Shown in pieces: positions 52,406-61,262 of a stretch of DNA of 64,000 nucleotides; the first letter of the stretch is position 1; every line of letters starts with the position of its first letter. The position numbers and the translations under genes were made by a program. The DNA is from Leptolyngbya sp. PCC 7375. GTDB taxonomy: Bacteria > Cyanobacteriota > Cyanobacteriia > Phormidesmidales > Phormidesmidaceae. The notes beneath the pieces are model-generated. The model did no database searches. It saw nothing but the letters and a program-made list of their open reading frames with translations, and was not told the origin of the DNA. The stretch covers positions 1,536,486-1,600,485 of the forward strand of contig NZ_JH993797.1 of the NCBI RefSeq assembly GCF_000316115.1, in the 5' to 3' direction.

Positions 52406-52451
52406 GGCAATGGTGTCGGGGCGTTCCATGGAACGCCCCGACACCATTGCC
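52406..52451. repeat. Perfect 46-bp palindrome containing 28-bp repeat copy 5
   Basis: Arms of 23 bases (52406-52428 and 52429-52451) match without mismatch, centred on CCATGG; the inner 28 bases (52415-52442) are a member of the palindromic repeat family. It sits in the 123-base gap between the GH15 gene and gatB and would form a very stable hairpin or cruciform. Confidence 0.92.
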
Positions 52452-52508
52452 CCCAATCTCCCGCCAGCCGCTACAATAGGACACGTTCTATTTCACCCAC
52501 TGTCCACT

Positions 52509-53999
52509 ATGACCGCTGCGGCACCTGCAAAGACCGAGTACGAAGCCGTCATTGGCTTAGAGATCCACTGCCAGCTCAGCACCAATACGAAAATTTTCAC
52601 CCCCAGCTCAGCGGAGTTTGGGGCAGATCCCAACACCCACATTGACCCCATCACCGTGGGCATGCCTGGGGTATTACCGGTGCTCAATGAAAAGGTTTTG
52701 GAATATGCGGTCAAAACAGGCCTGGCTTTGAATTGCCAGATTGCACCCTATAGCAAGTTCGACCGTAAGCAATACTTCTATCCTGACTTGCCGAAGAACT
52801 ACCAAATTTCCCAGTACGACCTGCCCATTGCTGAGCATGGTTGGATTGAGATAGAACTGGTGGATAAAAAAAGCGGCAATGTAGAACGCAAGAAAATCGG
52901 CATTACCCGTCTACACATGGAAGAAGACGCCGGTAAGTTGGTCCATGCCGGTAGCGATCGCCTTGCAGGTTCCACCTATTCATTGGTGGACTACAACCGA
53001 GCAGGCGTTCCCCTCGTTGAAATCGTCTCTGAACCTGATTTGCGTACCGGCAAAGAAGCTGCCGAGTATGCCCAGGAAGTGCGCCGGGTTGTTCGCTACC
53101 TGGGCGTTGGCGACGGCAACATGCAGGAAGGCTCTCTCCGCTGCGATGTCAATATTTCCATCCGCCCCAAAGGTCAAGAAGCCTTCGGTACCAAGGTGGA
53201 AATCAAAAACATGAACTCCTTCAGCGCCATTCAAAAGGCGATTGATTACGAAATTGAGCGTCAGACAGAAGCGGTTGAAAGTGGCGACGAAGAGATTGTT
53301 CAAGAAACCCGCCTGTGGGATGAAAGCACCCAGGTTACTAAGAGCATGCGCTCTAAGGAAGGTTCTAGCGACTACCGTTATTTCCCAGAGCCTGACTTGC
53401 CTCCCATTGAGGTGTCAAAAAAGCAGCTCGAAACTTGGAAAGCTGCGCTACCTGAGCTGCCCGCTGATAAACGTCATCGCTATGAAACTGAGCTAGGCCT
53501 GTCTGCCTATGACACCCGTGTGTTGACAGATGATAGTTCTATTGCAGATTATTTTGAGCGCACCATTGCCACTGGTGCTGATGCAAAAGTATCTGCCAAC
53601 TGGGTCATGGGCGATATCGCTGGTTACCTCAATGCTGAGAAGCTATCCATTGGCGATATTGGGTTAACCCCTGAAGGGCTGGGTGAAATGGTGACTCTGA
53701 TTAGCTCCGGCACCATTAGCAATAAAATCGGCAAAGATCTTCTGCCCACCTTACTCAAGGAAGGTGGTTCACCTAAGGCCATCGTCGAAGAAAAAGGCCT
53801 CGTCCAGATTTCTGACCCTGCTGCCATTGAAGCCATCATCGATGAAGTCATGGCAGATAACCCAGATGAATTAGCCAAGTATCGTGCTGGCAAGAAAAAG
53901 CTGCAAGGTTTCTTTGTGGGTCAGGTCATGAAGCGCTCCGGCGGACGAGCAGATCCTAAATTGACCAATCAGTTACTCGGCAAAAAGCTAAATGGGTAG
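52509..53999 (+). CDS. gatB: Asp/Glu-tRNA amidotransferase subunit B
   Basis: A 496-residue protein, start at the ATG at 52509 ([20 protein letters not shown]). It binds mischarged Glu-tRNA(Gln) or Asp-tRNA(Asn) and activates it for transamidation with GatA and GatC. Motifs: [75 protein letters not shown] and [13 protein letters not shown], with the YqeY-type C-terminal domain ending [20 protein letters not shown]. It is complete and of normal length. Confidence 0.96.
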   Translation: MTAAAPAKTEYEAVIGLEIHCQLSTNTKIFTPSSAEFGADPNTHIDPITVGMPGVLPVLNEKVLEYAVKTGLALNCQIAPYSKFDRKQYFYPDLPKNYQISQYDLPIAEHGWIEIELVDKKSGNVERKKIGITRLHMEEDAGKLVHAGSDRLAGSTYSLVDYNRAGVPLVEIVSEPDLRTGKEAAEYAQEVRRVVRYLGVGDGNMQEGSLRCDVNISIRPKGQEAFGTKVEIKNMNSFSAIQKAIDYEIERQTEAVESGDEEIVQETRLWDESTQVTKSMRSKEGSSDYRYFPEPDLPPIEVSKKQLETWKAALPELPADKRHRYETELGLSAYDTRVLTDDSSIADYFERTIATGADAKVSANWVMGDIAGYLNAEKLSIGDIGLTPEGLGEMVTLISSGTISNKIGKDLLPTLLKEGGSPKAIVEEKGLVQISDPAAIEAIIDEVMADNPDELAKYRAGKKKLQGFFVGQVMKRSGGRADPKLTNQLLGKKLNG

Positions 54000-54230
54000 A
54001 CTGGACGTGTTGTTGATGGGCGGTTATCCTGTTTCAGGACATTGAAAAGCGCCGATCTTAGGCTCTAGGCTCGCATTTAGGCTTTTAAAGATGGTCAAAA
54101 ACGTCCACCTGATGGTTTGAGCCACTGACTTTACACTGACTTCATACTTGTAAAGTTCTAGCAAGATTCGCAAAAAAAACTGAATAGGGGGTTACACCCC
54201 ACATCCCATCCGTGGCATACTATGTTAAGT

Positions 54231-54275
54231 AGATGCACCCTGATGGTTGGAGAGCTTGTAGCTCTCCTTTTTTTT
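54231..54275 (+). ncRNA. Candidate short RNA ending in a strong terminator
   Basis: Downstream of a -10-like TACTAT (54219-54224), a stretch of about 45 bases ends with GGAGAGCT-TGT-AGCTCTCC and eight T. No -35 box is clear. It could instead be the end of a longer leader from the gatB side. Confidence 0.4.
54249..54275 (+). terminator. Strong intrinsic terminator
   Basis: Perfect 8-bp stem GGAGAGCT/AGCTCTCC with a 3-base loop and a T8 tail. Confidence 0.85.
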
Positions 54276-54560
54276 GAGCATTTTTTGGCGGCAAAAGATT
54301 TTTTTAGATATAGGTTTTTGTCTCAGCGGCAGACCCCTGCTGTACTCAAACCTCTCACCCTAAAGAATAGGTTCTCGATCGCTACAGAGGTTAACAGAGA
54401 ACTCTTTGGGGGTTATTCCTCAGGTAGAATTTAACTAATCCTTAAGGTTTCATTGTGTGAAGACTTCAGTGATGGGGTGCTCAACAATGACACCTATCTG
54501 TGAAATCTATCTATAACGAGCACGTTATGCTGCATTTTTCTAGCCCCATAGGTATGCATT

Positions 54561-54588
54561 AGGCACGGGAATTTTCCTGTGCCTTTTT
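54561..54588 (+). terminator. Intrinsic terminator
   Basis: Stem AGGCACGGG(A)/(T)CCTGTGCCT with one G-T pair, followed by T4. It lies 53 bases before the 54641 gene, so it ends an upstream transcript or acts as a leader attenuator of that gene. Confidence 0.75.
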
Positions 54589-54640
54589 AGTATCTACGGC
54601 TAGGGCAGCTTTAAGCCTTTTGATATCTCTCAGAATCACC

Positions 54641-54982
54641 ATGACTTATAACTTTGACATCGTTGGAGTCTCTCCAGTTTGGAATTTCTTTAAACATCAG
54701 CAGTATGTAGAGCAGTCGCCTAATCGCAGCTGTGCTTATTTGGGTAGCTACGAGTGCACCCTGGATGGCTTTATTGAGGCGACATCGCTGATCTATAAAA
54801 AGCCGGATTGGGATTGGGATAAGGTTGTCAGCGAAATGGTAAACTTTTGGTTAAATGCTGGGGATCATGTAAGCCAGTGGAAGAAAGAGTTGGCCCAGGC
54901 CGAAGAGACCAGTTTGCTTGTGGGTCGAATAGCGAATTTTCAGAGTTTACGTACCGAATTTGAAGGATTAATCGAAAATTGA
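54641..54982 (+). CDS. Hypothetical cyanobacterial-type protein
   Basis: A 113-residue protein from the ATG at 54641 (MTYNFDIVGVSPVWNFFKHQ). Other features are SCAYLGSYECTLDGFIEATS, a Trp-rich PDWDWDKVVSEMVNFWLNAG segment and an amphipathic C-terminal helix. It is soluble, with no known domain that I can name. An ATG seven codons upstream is less likely. A GC-rich hairpin follows the stop directly. Confidence 0.75.
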   Translation: MTYNFDIVGVSPVWNFFKHQQYVEQSPNRSCAYLGSYECTLDGFIEATSLIYKKPDWDWDKVVSEMVNFWLNAGDHVSQWKKELAQAEETSLLVGRIANFQSLRTEFEGLIEN

Positions 54983-54986
54983 ACGC

Positions 54987-55027
54987 ATCCCTCCGTAGGA
55001 GGAGGCTTGTCCCCCCTCCGGAGGGAT
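54987..55027 (+). terminator. GC-rich hairpin after the hypothetical gene
   Basis: ATCCCTCCG/CGGAGGGAT arms (54987-54995 with 55019-55027), with further AGGAGG/CCCTCC pairing inside, start five bases after the stop. There is no T run. Beyond it, 55028-55301 shows no gene. Confidence 0.6.
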
Positions 55028-55301
55028 CAAGCGTATGTATGTCAAGAGATGCATCGCCTTCAAAAGATCAAAGCTTACCCTAAATGTTTTACTTGCTTCG
55101 TTTCTCTTACAGCCCATAGAATTCAACAACGTGTGCAAATTGTCTTAACAATCTGAGATATTTGGCTTACGTTATATGTCCGTATAAAGCCACGACTTCA
55201 CGTATCAAACATTACGTAAAAATTCAGGGTATTTTCGCAGTTTTTATCCAACTAAGCTCAGAATTAGCGGAGACTAGAGTCATGTCAACGAATTAAATGC
55301 C

Positions 55302-55508
55302 ATGTCTCTAGATGAATTTGAGCAGTATTATCGCGAAATGATGGGCAATGCCCTTAATCAGCTTCAGCGAGTAACACTGCTTTCATCAAACCTGCAAGGA
55401 ACTGTAGAAGAGATTAGTGTCTCTTTGCAACAACTCAGTCGCACAACAGAAGAATTTATTAGCGATCAACGCCAAAAACCTGATGATGAGTCAGGTTCTG
55501 AGTCGTGA
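55302..55508 (+). CDS. Small coiled-coil protein
   Basis: A 68-residue acidic, helical protein: MSLDEFEQYYREMMGNALNQ, LQRVTLLSSNLQGTVEEISV and SLQQLSRTTEEFISDQRQKP, with heptad-like spacing of Leu/Val. It has no known domain. Its last 43 bases overlap the end of the convergent response-regulator gene, whose tail is a minisatellite. The coding pattern is plausible but the gene is short. Confidence 0.6.
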   Translation: MSLDEFEQYYREMMGNALNQLQRVTLLSSNLQGTVEEISVSLQQLSRTTEEFISDQRQKPDDESGSES

Positions 55509-56071
55509 CCCCTCCTCTCGTGCTTCCCCCTCTCTTGAGAGACATTCTCCTGGGAGGCATTCTCCTGGGAGGCATTCTCCTGAGAGGGCCTCTCCTGAGA
55601 GGCATTCTCCTGGGAGGTATTCTCCTGGGAGGTATTCTCCTGGGAGGTATTCTCCTGGGAGGTATTCTCGTAAGAAATAGGTTTGGGTGGCAGCTTTAAC
55701 AAAGAGAGAATTTTGCTGTTGAGGGTGACTGGCAAAATAGGTTTAACCATATAGTCGGTTGCTCCAGCTGCTAATGCCCTGCGACGATCAGCTTGAAACG
55801 CATAGCCACTGACAACCAAAATAGGGATGGCGTGAAATTGGGAATGGTTTCGAATTGCCTGGATCAGCGTGACTCCATCGATGTGAGGTAGCTTGATATC
55901 TAGCAATACCAAATGGGGTAAAAACTCCTGCATAATCTCAATACAGTTGTTGCCATCAGCCAGTGGCAATACCCGGTAGCCGCATTGCTCTAAAAAGTCT
56001 GCAAACAACACACGGTTACCATAATCATCTTCGATCAGTAATATACGGCGTTGCTCTTTTGGAAAATTCAT
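55466..56071 (-). CDS. Response regulator with repeat-encoded SQEN tail
   Basis: A 201-residue protein. Residues 1-130 are a receiver domain: ILLIEDDYGNRVLFADFLEQ with the acidic pair, the phosphoacceptor Asp in LVLLDIKLPHIDGVTLIQAI, the Thr/Ser position in ILVVSGYAF, and the Lys in DYMVKPI. There is no output domain. From about residue 137 a hydrophilic tail of about ten pentapeptides (SQENT, SQENA, SQERP) is followed by a His/Arg/Ser-rich end. The tail is encoded by a 15-bp repeat and looks disordered and length-variable. Confidence 0.87.
   Translation of the reverse strand: MNFPKEQRRILLIEDDYGNRVLFADFLEQCGYRVLPLADGNNCIEIMQEFLPHLVLLDIKLPHIDGVTLIQAIRNHSQFHAIPILVVSGYAFQADRRRALAAGATDYMVKPILPVTLNSKILSLLKLPPKPISYENTSQENTSQENTSQENTSQENASQERPSQENASQENASQENVSQERGKHERRGHDSEPDSSSGFWR
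55531..55680. repeat. 15-bp minisatellite, ten units
   Basis: Plus-strand unit TCTCCTGGGAGGYAT, with four consecutive GGTAT-ending copies at 55606-55665 identical and flanking copies diverged (TGAGAGGGCC, TGAGAGGCAT, CGTAAGAAATAG). Each unit holds a TCTCCTGRGAG near-palindrome. It encodes the SQEN tail on the minus strand. Confidence 0.93.
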
Positions 56072-56364
56072 AAGCAGTTGCAGCGCACTTGCAGGCTAAT
56101 CAACATTGATTGGCAGATGTAACATTTACAAGACCCGGTTGAAACAAATCTCTTAATGGTTGAACTAGAACCTCATTTGACAGGACACAGTAATGATTTG
56201 CTGTGTTGCTATATACGTACGAATACTAGGCTCCATTTTTTCGTCGTATAAATCATACCCATACGTATCATAAAAATACTTGGTACACCTAAGGATAATC
56301 ACCTGTAATATCTGAGGTGTTTGAAGTGTATACGTTTAGGCTTGTTTCTTCATCAGTAAAGTTT

Positions 56365-57549
56365 CTATACACTGAATTTATTTTTTCTATTCATAAACTC
56401 AACGATGTGCTGAGCAGCCTGTTCTAAAATCTCAGGGGATTGCACGAGAGCAAAACGAACGTAGCCTTCGCCAGATTTTCCGAACCCTCTACCCGGGGCT
56501 AGTGCTACACCAGTGGCTTCTACCAGGCGCACACAAAAGTCAATGGAGTCGTTAAAGTCTTCAGGGAGCCTGGCCCAAAGGTACATAGTGGCGTCAGGAC
56601 TAGGCACTGCCCAACCGTAGTGATTGAGGGCGTTAACCATGGCATCACGCCGGGTTTTGAATGTATTAACGGTGGCACGCACACAGTCCTGTGGGCCGTC
56701 TAGGGCTGCGATCGCACCTCGCAAAATTCCCTGATACTGATTAAAATCCACCGTTGCTTTGACCTGACGCAGTGCCAAAATCAGCTCCGGGTTACCAATG
56801 GCATAGGCAATGCGAAATCCACCCATGTTGTAAGCCTTGGAAAAACTAAAAAACTCAATGAAGCAGGTCTTGTCTCGATCCGCTTGTAACACCGATGGCG
56901 CAGGTTTCCCATTGAAGCAGTAGTCTGCGTAGGGAAAGTCATGGACCAGCACCAGGTCGTGCTTCTGGCAAAAGTCTACGGCCTCTGCAAAAAAATCAGG
57001 TGTTGCCGTAGCTGCCGTGGGATTGTGGGGATAGCTCAGCACCATTAGCCGTGCCTGGGCGATTACCGCTGTTGGAATGTCACTGAACACGGGCAAAAAG
57101 TCTTTTTCTGCCAGTAACGGCATGGAGTAAATTTGCCCATTGGCCAGGTGGATACCCCCTGCATGGGAGGGATAGCAAGGGTCTGTCAGTAAGGCAAAAT
57201 CCCCTGGATTCAAAATTGCCAGGGGTAAATGGGCAGTGCCTTCCTGGGAGCCAATGAGCTGTAGGACCTCCGTCTCTGGATCCACTGCAATACCAAACTT
57301 ATGGGTGTACCAGCGAGCGGCTGCCTGGCGAAAGGCTCGGGTACTTTCAAATAGGTTGTAACCATGGGTGAGCGGGTCATGGACAGCTGTTGCGATCGCA
57401 TCCAAGACATGGACTGGCGTCGGTAAATCCGAAGACCCCAGAGATAAATCTACGATTGTCTTACCTGCCGCCCGCGCCCTGCCCTTAGCTCGATCCATAT
57501 CGGCAAAGACGTTGGTTTGAAGAGGGGCGAGGCGATTGGCAAATTGCAT
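56365..57549 (-). CDS. Class I/II PLP-dependent aminotransferase (LL-DAP aminotransferase-like)
   Basis: A 394-residue fold-type I aminotransferase. Motifs: IVDLSLGSSDLPTPVHVLDA, HGYNLFESTRAFRQAAARWY, LIGSQEGTAHLPLAILNPGD, MVLSYPHNPTAATATPDFF, the PLP lysine in EFFSFSKAYNMGGFRIAYAI, and RFALVQSPE with the carboxylate-binding Arg. It resembles the LL-diaminopimelate/alanine aminotransferase group; the exact substrate is uncertain. It lies upstream of, but convergent with no, neighbouring gene; the 56072-56364 gap before it shows nothing. Confidence 0.88.
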   Translation of the reverse strand: MQFANRLAPLQTNVFADMDRAKGRARAAGKTIVDLSLGSSDLPTPVHVLDAIATAVHDPLTHGYNLFESTRAFRQAAARWYTHKFGIAVDPETEVLQLIGSQEGTAHLPLAILNPGDFALLTDPCYPSHAGGIHLANGQIYSMPLLAEKDFLPVFSDIPTAVIAQARLMVLSYPHNPTAATATPDFFAEAVDFCQKHDLVLVHDFPYADYCFNGKPAPSVLQADRDKTCFIEFFSFSKAYNMGGFRIAYAIGNPELILALRQVKATVDFNQYQGILRGAIAALDGPQDCVRATVNTFKTRRDAMVNALNHYGWAVPSPDATMYLWARLPEDFNDSIDFCVRLVEATGVALAPGRGFGKSGEGYVRFALVQSPEILEQAAQHIVEFMNRKNKFSV

Positions 57550-57636
57550 GGGAAAAGGGAGTGGGCAATAGTTTTATCTTAAACCCATTGCCTAATGGCT
57601 TGAGGGTGGGCAATGCCCACCCGACAGATGGTCCAA

Positions 57637-58410
57637 TTATAAATTGTCCAATTCTTGCTTCAATGCCTCTAACTCGGCATCGACGGCTTTATCAGCCGGG
57701 GCATCTACTGGCTGGGCGTCAGCGGGGGGTAGAGCTTCCTGACTAACGGAACCACCTGACAGCTGGGCTTTCATGGCCGCGAGTTCTGAATCGACATCGC
57801 TGCCTGCTTCTAAGCTCGCAAACTGACCTTCGAGGTCGGCACCGGCTAGCTCGGCAGCGGCCTGGCCACGGGCTTCCATCTCAAGGATTTTTTCTTCCAT
57901 GCGCTCAAAGGCACCGACGGAGCTGTTGGTGCTGAGATTGCCCACGGTTTTCTGTAGCTTTTCGTTGGCCTTAGCCGCACTGGCACGGGCCTTGAGCATG
58001 TTTTTCTTGGTCTTATACTCAGAAATTTTGCTTTCTAGACCAATCAGATTACGCTTCAGGGTATCCACTGAAGCCGTCTGCTGGTCGAGCTGGGTCTTTA
58101 GGGCGGCCGCTGTCTCGGCATGGGTCTTTTTACGGACGAGGGCTTCACGGGCCAGGTTTTCATCACCCTTTTGCAAGGCTAGCTGGGCGCGCTGAGTCCA
58201 AACGTTAGCTTCAGACTGAGCTTTTTCCTGCTGCTGCTCCACCCGCTTTTTGCTTGCGATCGCACCTGCCACAGCCTGGCGCATTTGTACCAGATCCTCC
58301 TGCATATCCATGATGCTTTGCTCAAGAATCTTTTCAGGATCTTCGGCCTTACTTACGGCATCGTTGACATTTGCGCGGATAAGTCGGCTAACGCGATCAA
58401 ATAACCCCAT
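57637..58410 (-). CDS. vipp1: Membrane-associated protein Vipp1/IM30 (PspA family)
   Basis: A 257-residue ESCRT-III-like protein that forms rings and rods on thylakoid or plasma membranes. The start at 58410 (MGLFDRVSRLIRANVNDAVS) is supported by AGGAAG upstream and by the conserved amphipathic helix 0. Long helices follow, with EDPEKILEQSIMDMQEDLVQ and KASAAKANEKL-like segments. The final 40 residues (after LPPADAQPVDAPADKAVD, to LEALKQELDNL) form the helix-7 tail that separates Vipp1 from PspA. A role in thylakoid biogenesis and stress is known for the family. Confidence 0.95.
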   Translation of the reverse strand: MGLFDRVSRLIRANVNDAVSKAEDPEKILEQSIMDMQEDLVQMRQAVAGAIASKKRVEQQQEKAQSEANVWTQRAQLALQKGDENLAREALVRKKTHAETAAALKTQLDQQTASVDTLKRNLIGLESKISEYKTKKNMLKARASAAKANEKLQKTVGNLSTNSSVGAFERMEEKILEMEARGQAAAELAGADLEGQFASLEAGSDVDSELAAMKAQLSGGSVSQEALPPADAQPVDAPADKAVDAELEALKQELDNL

Positions 58411-58865
58411 TGGTCTTCCTTGTCCTTGATGAGTTTGTGTTTGGGTTTGAGTGCATAGGGCGTTGATCAGACGGACCATATTACAGCACCTAATGGCACC
58501 TAGCGCTTTAGTTTTAGCACACGTTGCCGCACCACAGAGGTGTAGATAAGCGCCTATGCATATCTTCTAGGATCTCTAAAGAAATGATATTTTCCTCAGA
58601 TTTATTAAAAAATTTTAGACCTGACGGATGTGGGCTATAGGATGACTTAGTTTTTGGGTATTAATGTAACTAAGTACATATGAAATATTCTTGATGAATG
58701 TCCCCATATATTGGGCCTGCATCTTTAATAGGTACTTATAAGCGCTTAATCGCAAAGCAATTAAGCGTATTGGAATCAGGTAAACCCAGCTTTAGCAGCA
58801 CTGGGCAACGGAGCTTTTAGCATCCACTCCCTGAATAAATTTAGCTAGTAACATTTGTCTTTAAG
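58411..58865. other. Divergent intergenic region with a stem-loop
   Basis: 455 bases between the vipp1 start and the BNR-repeat gene. CGCTTAAT/ATTAAGCG arms (58743-58750 with 58760-58767) form a stem-loop about 100 bases upstream of the latter. No gene was seen. Confidence 0.5.
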
Positions 58866-61220
58866 ATGCATTTCCTTAAACGCCACCTGCCGGTTGGTTT
58901 ATCAGACATAAGGATGGCTATAGCTAACCTATTCAGGCCGTGGCTAAGCTTGGTGGTTCTGAGTCTTTTGCTAACCATTATTGGATCTTTTCAACCGGTC
59001 CAGGCCCATCGTCCCCATGATGTGGTCACCCAAGTCAAGCTTTCGCCTAGTTATAGCACCGACCAGACGGTCTACACAGTAGTGCGGGGCAATTTACTAA
59101 AGTCCGTTGATAAAGGCGAACACTGGCGACGGATTGTCCAGGGACTAGATACCCTCACGCCGCTTTCGACACTGACCATTGATCAAGTTGAGGGCAAAAT
59201 GTTGGCCCTCGGTACCCATGGTGATGGCGTTTTCATCTCCAATGACGAAGGTGAAAGTTGGCGTCGTTCTAGCGATGGCTTAGAGGCCCAGGACATTGGC
59301 TTGGTGCATAGCCTGTCTAGCCAACCTCAGGTGATGATGGCTGCTGGGGCAGAAGGGGGACTATTTCGAAGTGTAGACAGTGGTCAAAGCTGGTCCTCAG
59401 TTGTTGGTACTAACCAGCTATTTCTAGCGCTGACCGATGCAGATGGAGTTCTATGGGCTGGGGATGAGACGGGGCAGCTGTTACGTTCAAATGATACTGG
59501 TCAAAGTTGGCAATCATTGCTCACGGTGGCCGACGACTCGATTACAACCCTTGCGTCTAATGGCACGGTTGTGTATGTGGGAACTGCTTCTAAAGGGGTG
59601 TTTCGACTAAATCCTGGGACCTTAGAAATCATTGAGGTCAACAAGGGGTTAGAAGATTTACGGATTCAGGATGTGAAAACCCTGCCGGGTAATTCTAGGG
59701 GAGTCATGATTTCTAGTTGGGATCAGGGCATCTCTATCTCATTGGATAGTGGTGAGACCTGGACCGATTATCCCCATGGTCTAAAGAAAGATCGGCAAGC
59801 TGATGAGTTTGAGACCCATCACTTTAGTGAGATTGCTATATCGGACAATTTTGTTGACGACAAAACCGTATTTTTAGGTGGCTTTAACGGTCTCTATCGC
59901 TCTGTGCAAAGCGGTCAACGGTGGCGAGAGATCAACACATTAGATCCGGGTGTGGTGGTCGCGATGGATGTATCACCGAACTATGGTGAAGATGGTACCC
60001 TGGCCTTGACCACCTATGTGGGCAAAATCATGACCAGTAATGACCAGGGTAAAACCTGGCAGCTGACCATGAATGGGGCTGAAGTGCCTCGGTTAAACCG
60101 TAGTTTTAAGGAGACTTATCAGGACCCACGACGTTTTTTTGATATCGCCTTTTCTCCTGATTACGCCACTGATAAAACAGTATTTACGGCAGGTCTATGG
60201 ACAAAGTTTTTACGCTCAACCAATGGAGCGAAATCCTGGTCTATCCACGCCCTAGGTAAAGAAGCTCGCGGACTAACATTGCTTTTGTCCCCTGAATTTG
60301 GCTCTGACAAAACCATGTATGTTGGCAACCAGGCGGGACTACTCTTTCGTTCTACCAATGGGGGTAAAACGCTCAAGGAAGTTGCAAAACTGCCTTGGAA
60401 ACGAGGAAACGATAGTCCTTCCATGGTGATTTCCTCTGGGTTTGCCGAAGATCGTACCTTGTATGTGGTTGCAGAGACCGGTGTTTACAAGTCCACAGAC
60501 GCTGGCGAAACCTGGCAGTCCACCACGGCAGCTAGCCCCATCGCCCCAGCTGGCAATTTACACATTGAGATTTCGCCTGATTATCCCCAGGACCAAACCC
60601 TATTTGTCAGTAGCTACGATGGATTATTTAGAACTACAGATGCAGGCGATAGCTGGCAGCCAGTTGCGATCGCAGATATTGCCCCCGACCGATCTTTTTT
60701 AGAAGGCGTGGCGATCTCACCTAACTATGCCGCAGATGGCACCGTTATGGTAAGTTTACGCGGCAAAGGACTGTACAAAAGTGTAGATAAAGGAGAGTCC
60801 TTTGCCCCCATTGGCGATGCCAGCCTGGCATTTTCTCGGATGTACAATGTGCCCTGTGCTGGACGTCCCATTGAGTTTTCGCCTAACTATGCCCAAGACA
60901 ACACCATCTTTGGCTTTGGGACGGCGAATACTGACATTTATCGCTCCACCGATGGGGGTAGTACCTGGGAGATTTTAGCACCCCCCGATGTGGAGGCCCC
61001 CACTGAGATTGGCACCCTTAAAAAGATTGCGATCGCAATAGAACTCTATCGAGGTAGAATCCTTAAGGTCTTGCTAGCAGTGATTGTAGCGATTGTGGCC
61101 TATTTTGCCGTCCGACTGTTGCGCATCGACAAAATAATTAAGCTGAATCGACAGTTACTACAATTTAGTACAGCGATGGTGAGCTTTGTAGTTGCTCTAT
61201 TCGTGTTACTAAAAATTTAG
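58866..61220 (+). CDS. BNR/Ycf48-like repeat protein with C-terminal membrane segments
   Basis: A 784-residue exported protein. A signal sequence or TM (LSLVVLSLLLTIIGSFQPVQA) at about 28-50 precedes about ten BNR/sialidase-type blades: SxDxGxxW motifs such as SVDKGEHWRRI, SNDEGESWRRS, SVDSGQSWSS, STNGAKSWSI and STDAGETWQS. The pattern is that of VPS10/Ycf48-like propellers. The C-terminus has two membrane helices (LKVLLAVIVAIVAYFAVRLL and ATVSFVVALFVLLKI-like). It is probably a periplasmic or lumenal propeller anchored at its end. Glycosidase residues are not evident. Confidence 0.88.
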   Translation: MHFLKRHLPVGLSDIRMAIANLFRPWLSLVVLSLLLTIIGSFQPVQAHRPHDVVTQVKLSPSYSTDQTVYTVVRGNLLKSVDKGEHWRRIVQGLDTLTPLSTLTIDQVEGKMLALGTHGDGVFISNDEGESWRRSSDGLEAQDIGLVHSLSSQPQVMMAAGAEGGLFRSVDSGQSWSSVVGTNQLFLALTDADGVLWAGDETGQLLRSNDTGQSWQSLLTVADDSITTLASNGTVVYVGTASKGVFRLNPGTLEIIEVNKGLEDLRIQDVKTLPGNSRGVMISSWDQGISISLDSGETWTDYPHGLKKDRQADEFETHHFSEIAISDNFVDDKTVFLGGFNGLYRSVQSGQRWREINTLDPGVVVAMDVSPNYGEDGTLALTTYVGKIMTSNDQGKTWQLTMNGAEVPRLNRSFKETYQDPRRFFDIAFSPDYATDKTVFTAGLWTKFLRSTNGAKSWSIHALGKEARGLTLLLSPEFGSDKTMYVGNQAGLLFRSTNGGKTLKEVAKLPWKRGNDSPSMVISSGFAEDRTLYVVAETGVYKSTDAGETWQSTTAASPIAPAGNLHIEISPDYPQDQTLFVSSYDGLFRTTDAGDSWQPVAIADIAPDRSFLEGVAISPNYAADGTVMVSLRGKGLYKSVDKGESFAPIGDASLAFSRMYNVPCAGRPIEFSPNYAQDNTIFGFGTANTDIYRSTDGGSTWEILAPPDVEAPTEIGTLKKIAIAIELYRGRILKVLLAVIVAIVAYFAVRLLRIDKIIKLNRQLLQFSTAMVSFVVALFVLLKI

Positions 61221-61262
61221 CCATCACCATGGTGCCAACGACGACGATAAATAGGAGAATCA

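Larger units (their letters stand above)
54000..54640. other. 640-bp gap with two intrinsic terminators but no protein gene
   Basis: Two strong terminators (54249-54275 and 54561-54588) lie here without coding genes in front of them, which suggests short untranslated RNAs. A 70-codon frame at 54222-54434 overlaps the first terminator and is not credible as protein. Confidence 0.6.

Noticed and set aside
54222..54434. 70-codon plus-strand frame
   Set aside because: It runs through a T8 intrinsic terminator and has no family-like features.
55417..55680. Plus-strand frame through the minisatellite (RHSPG repeats)
   Set aside because: It is a by-product of the 15-bp repeat, and the minus-strand frame continues into a proper receiver domain.
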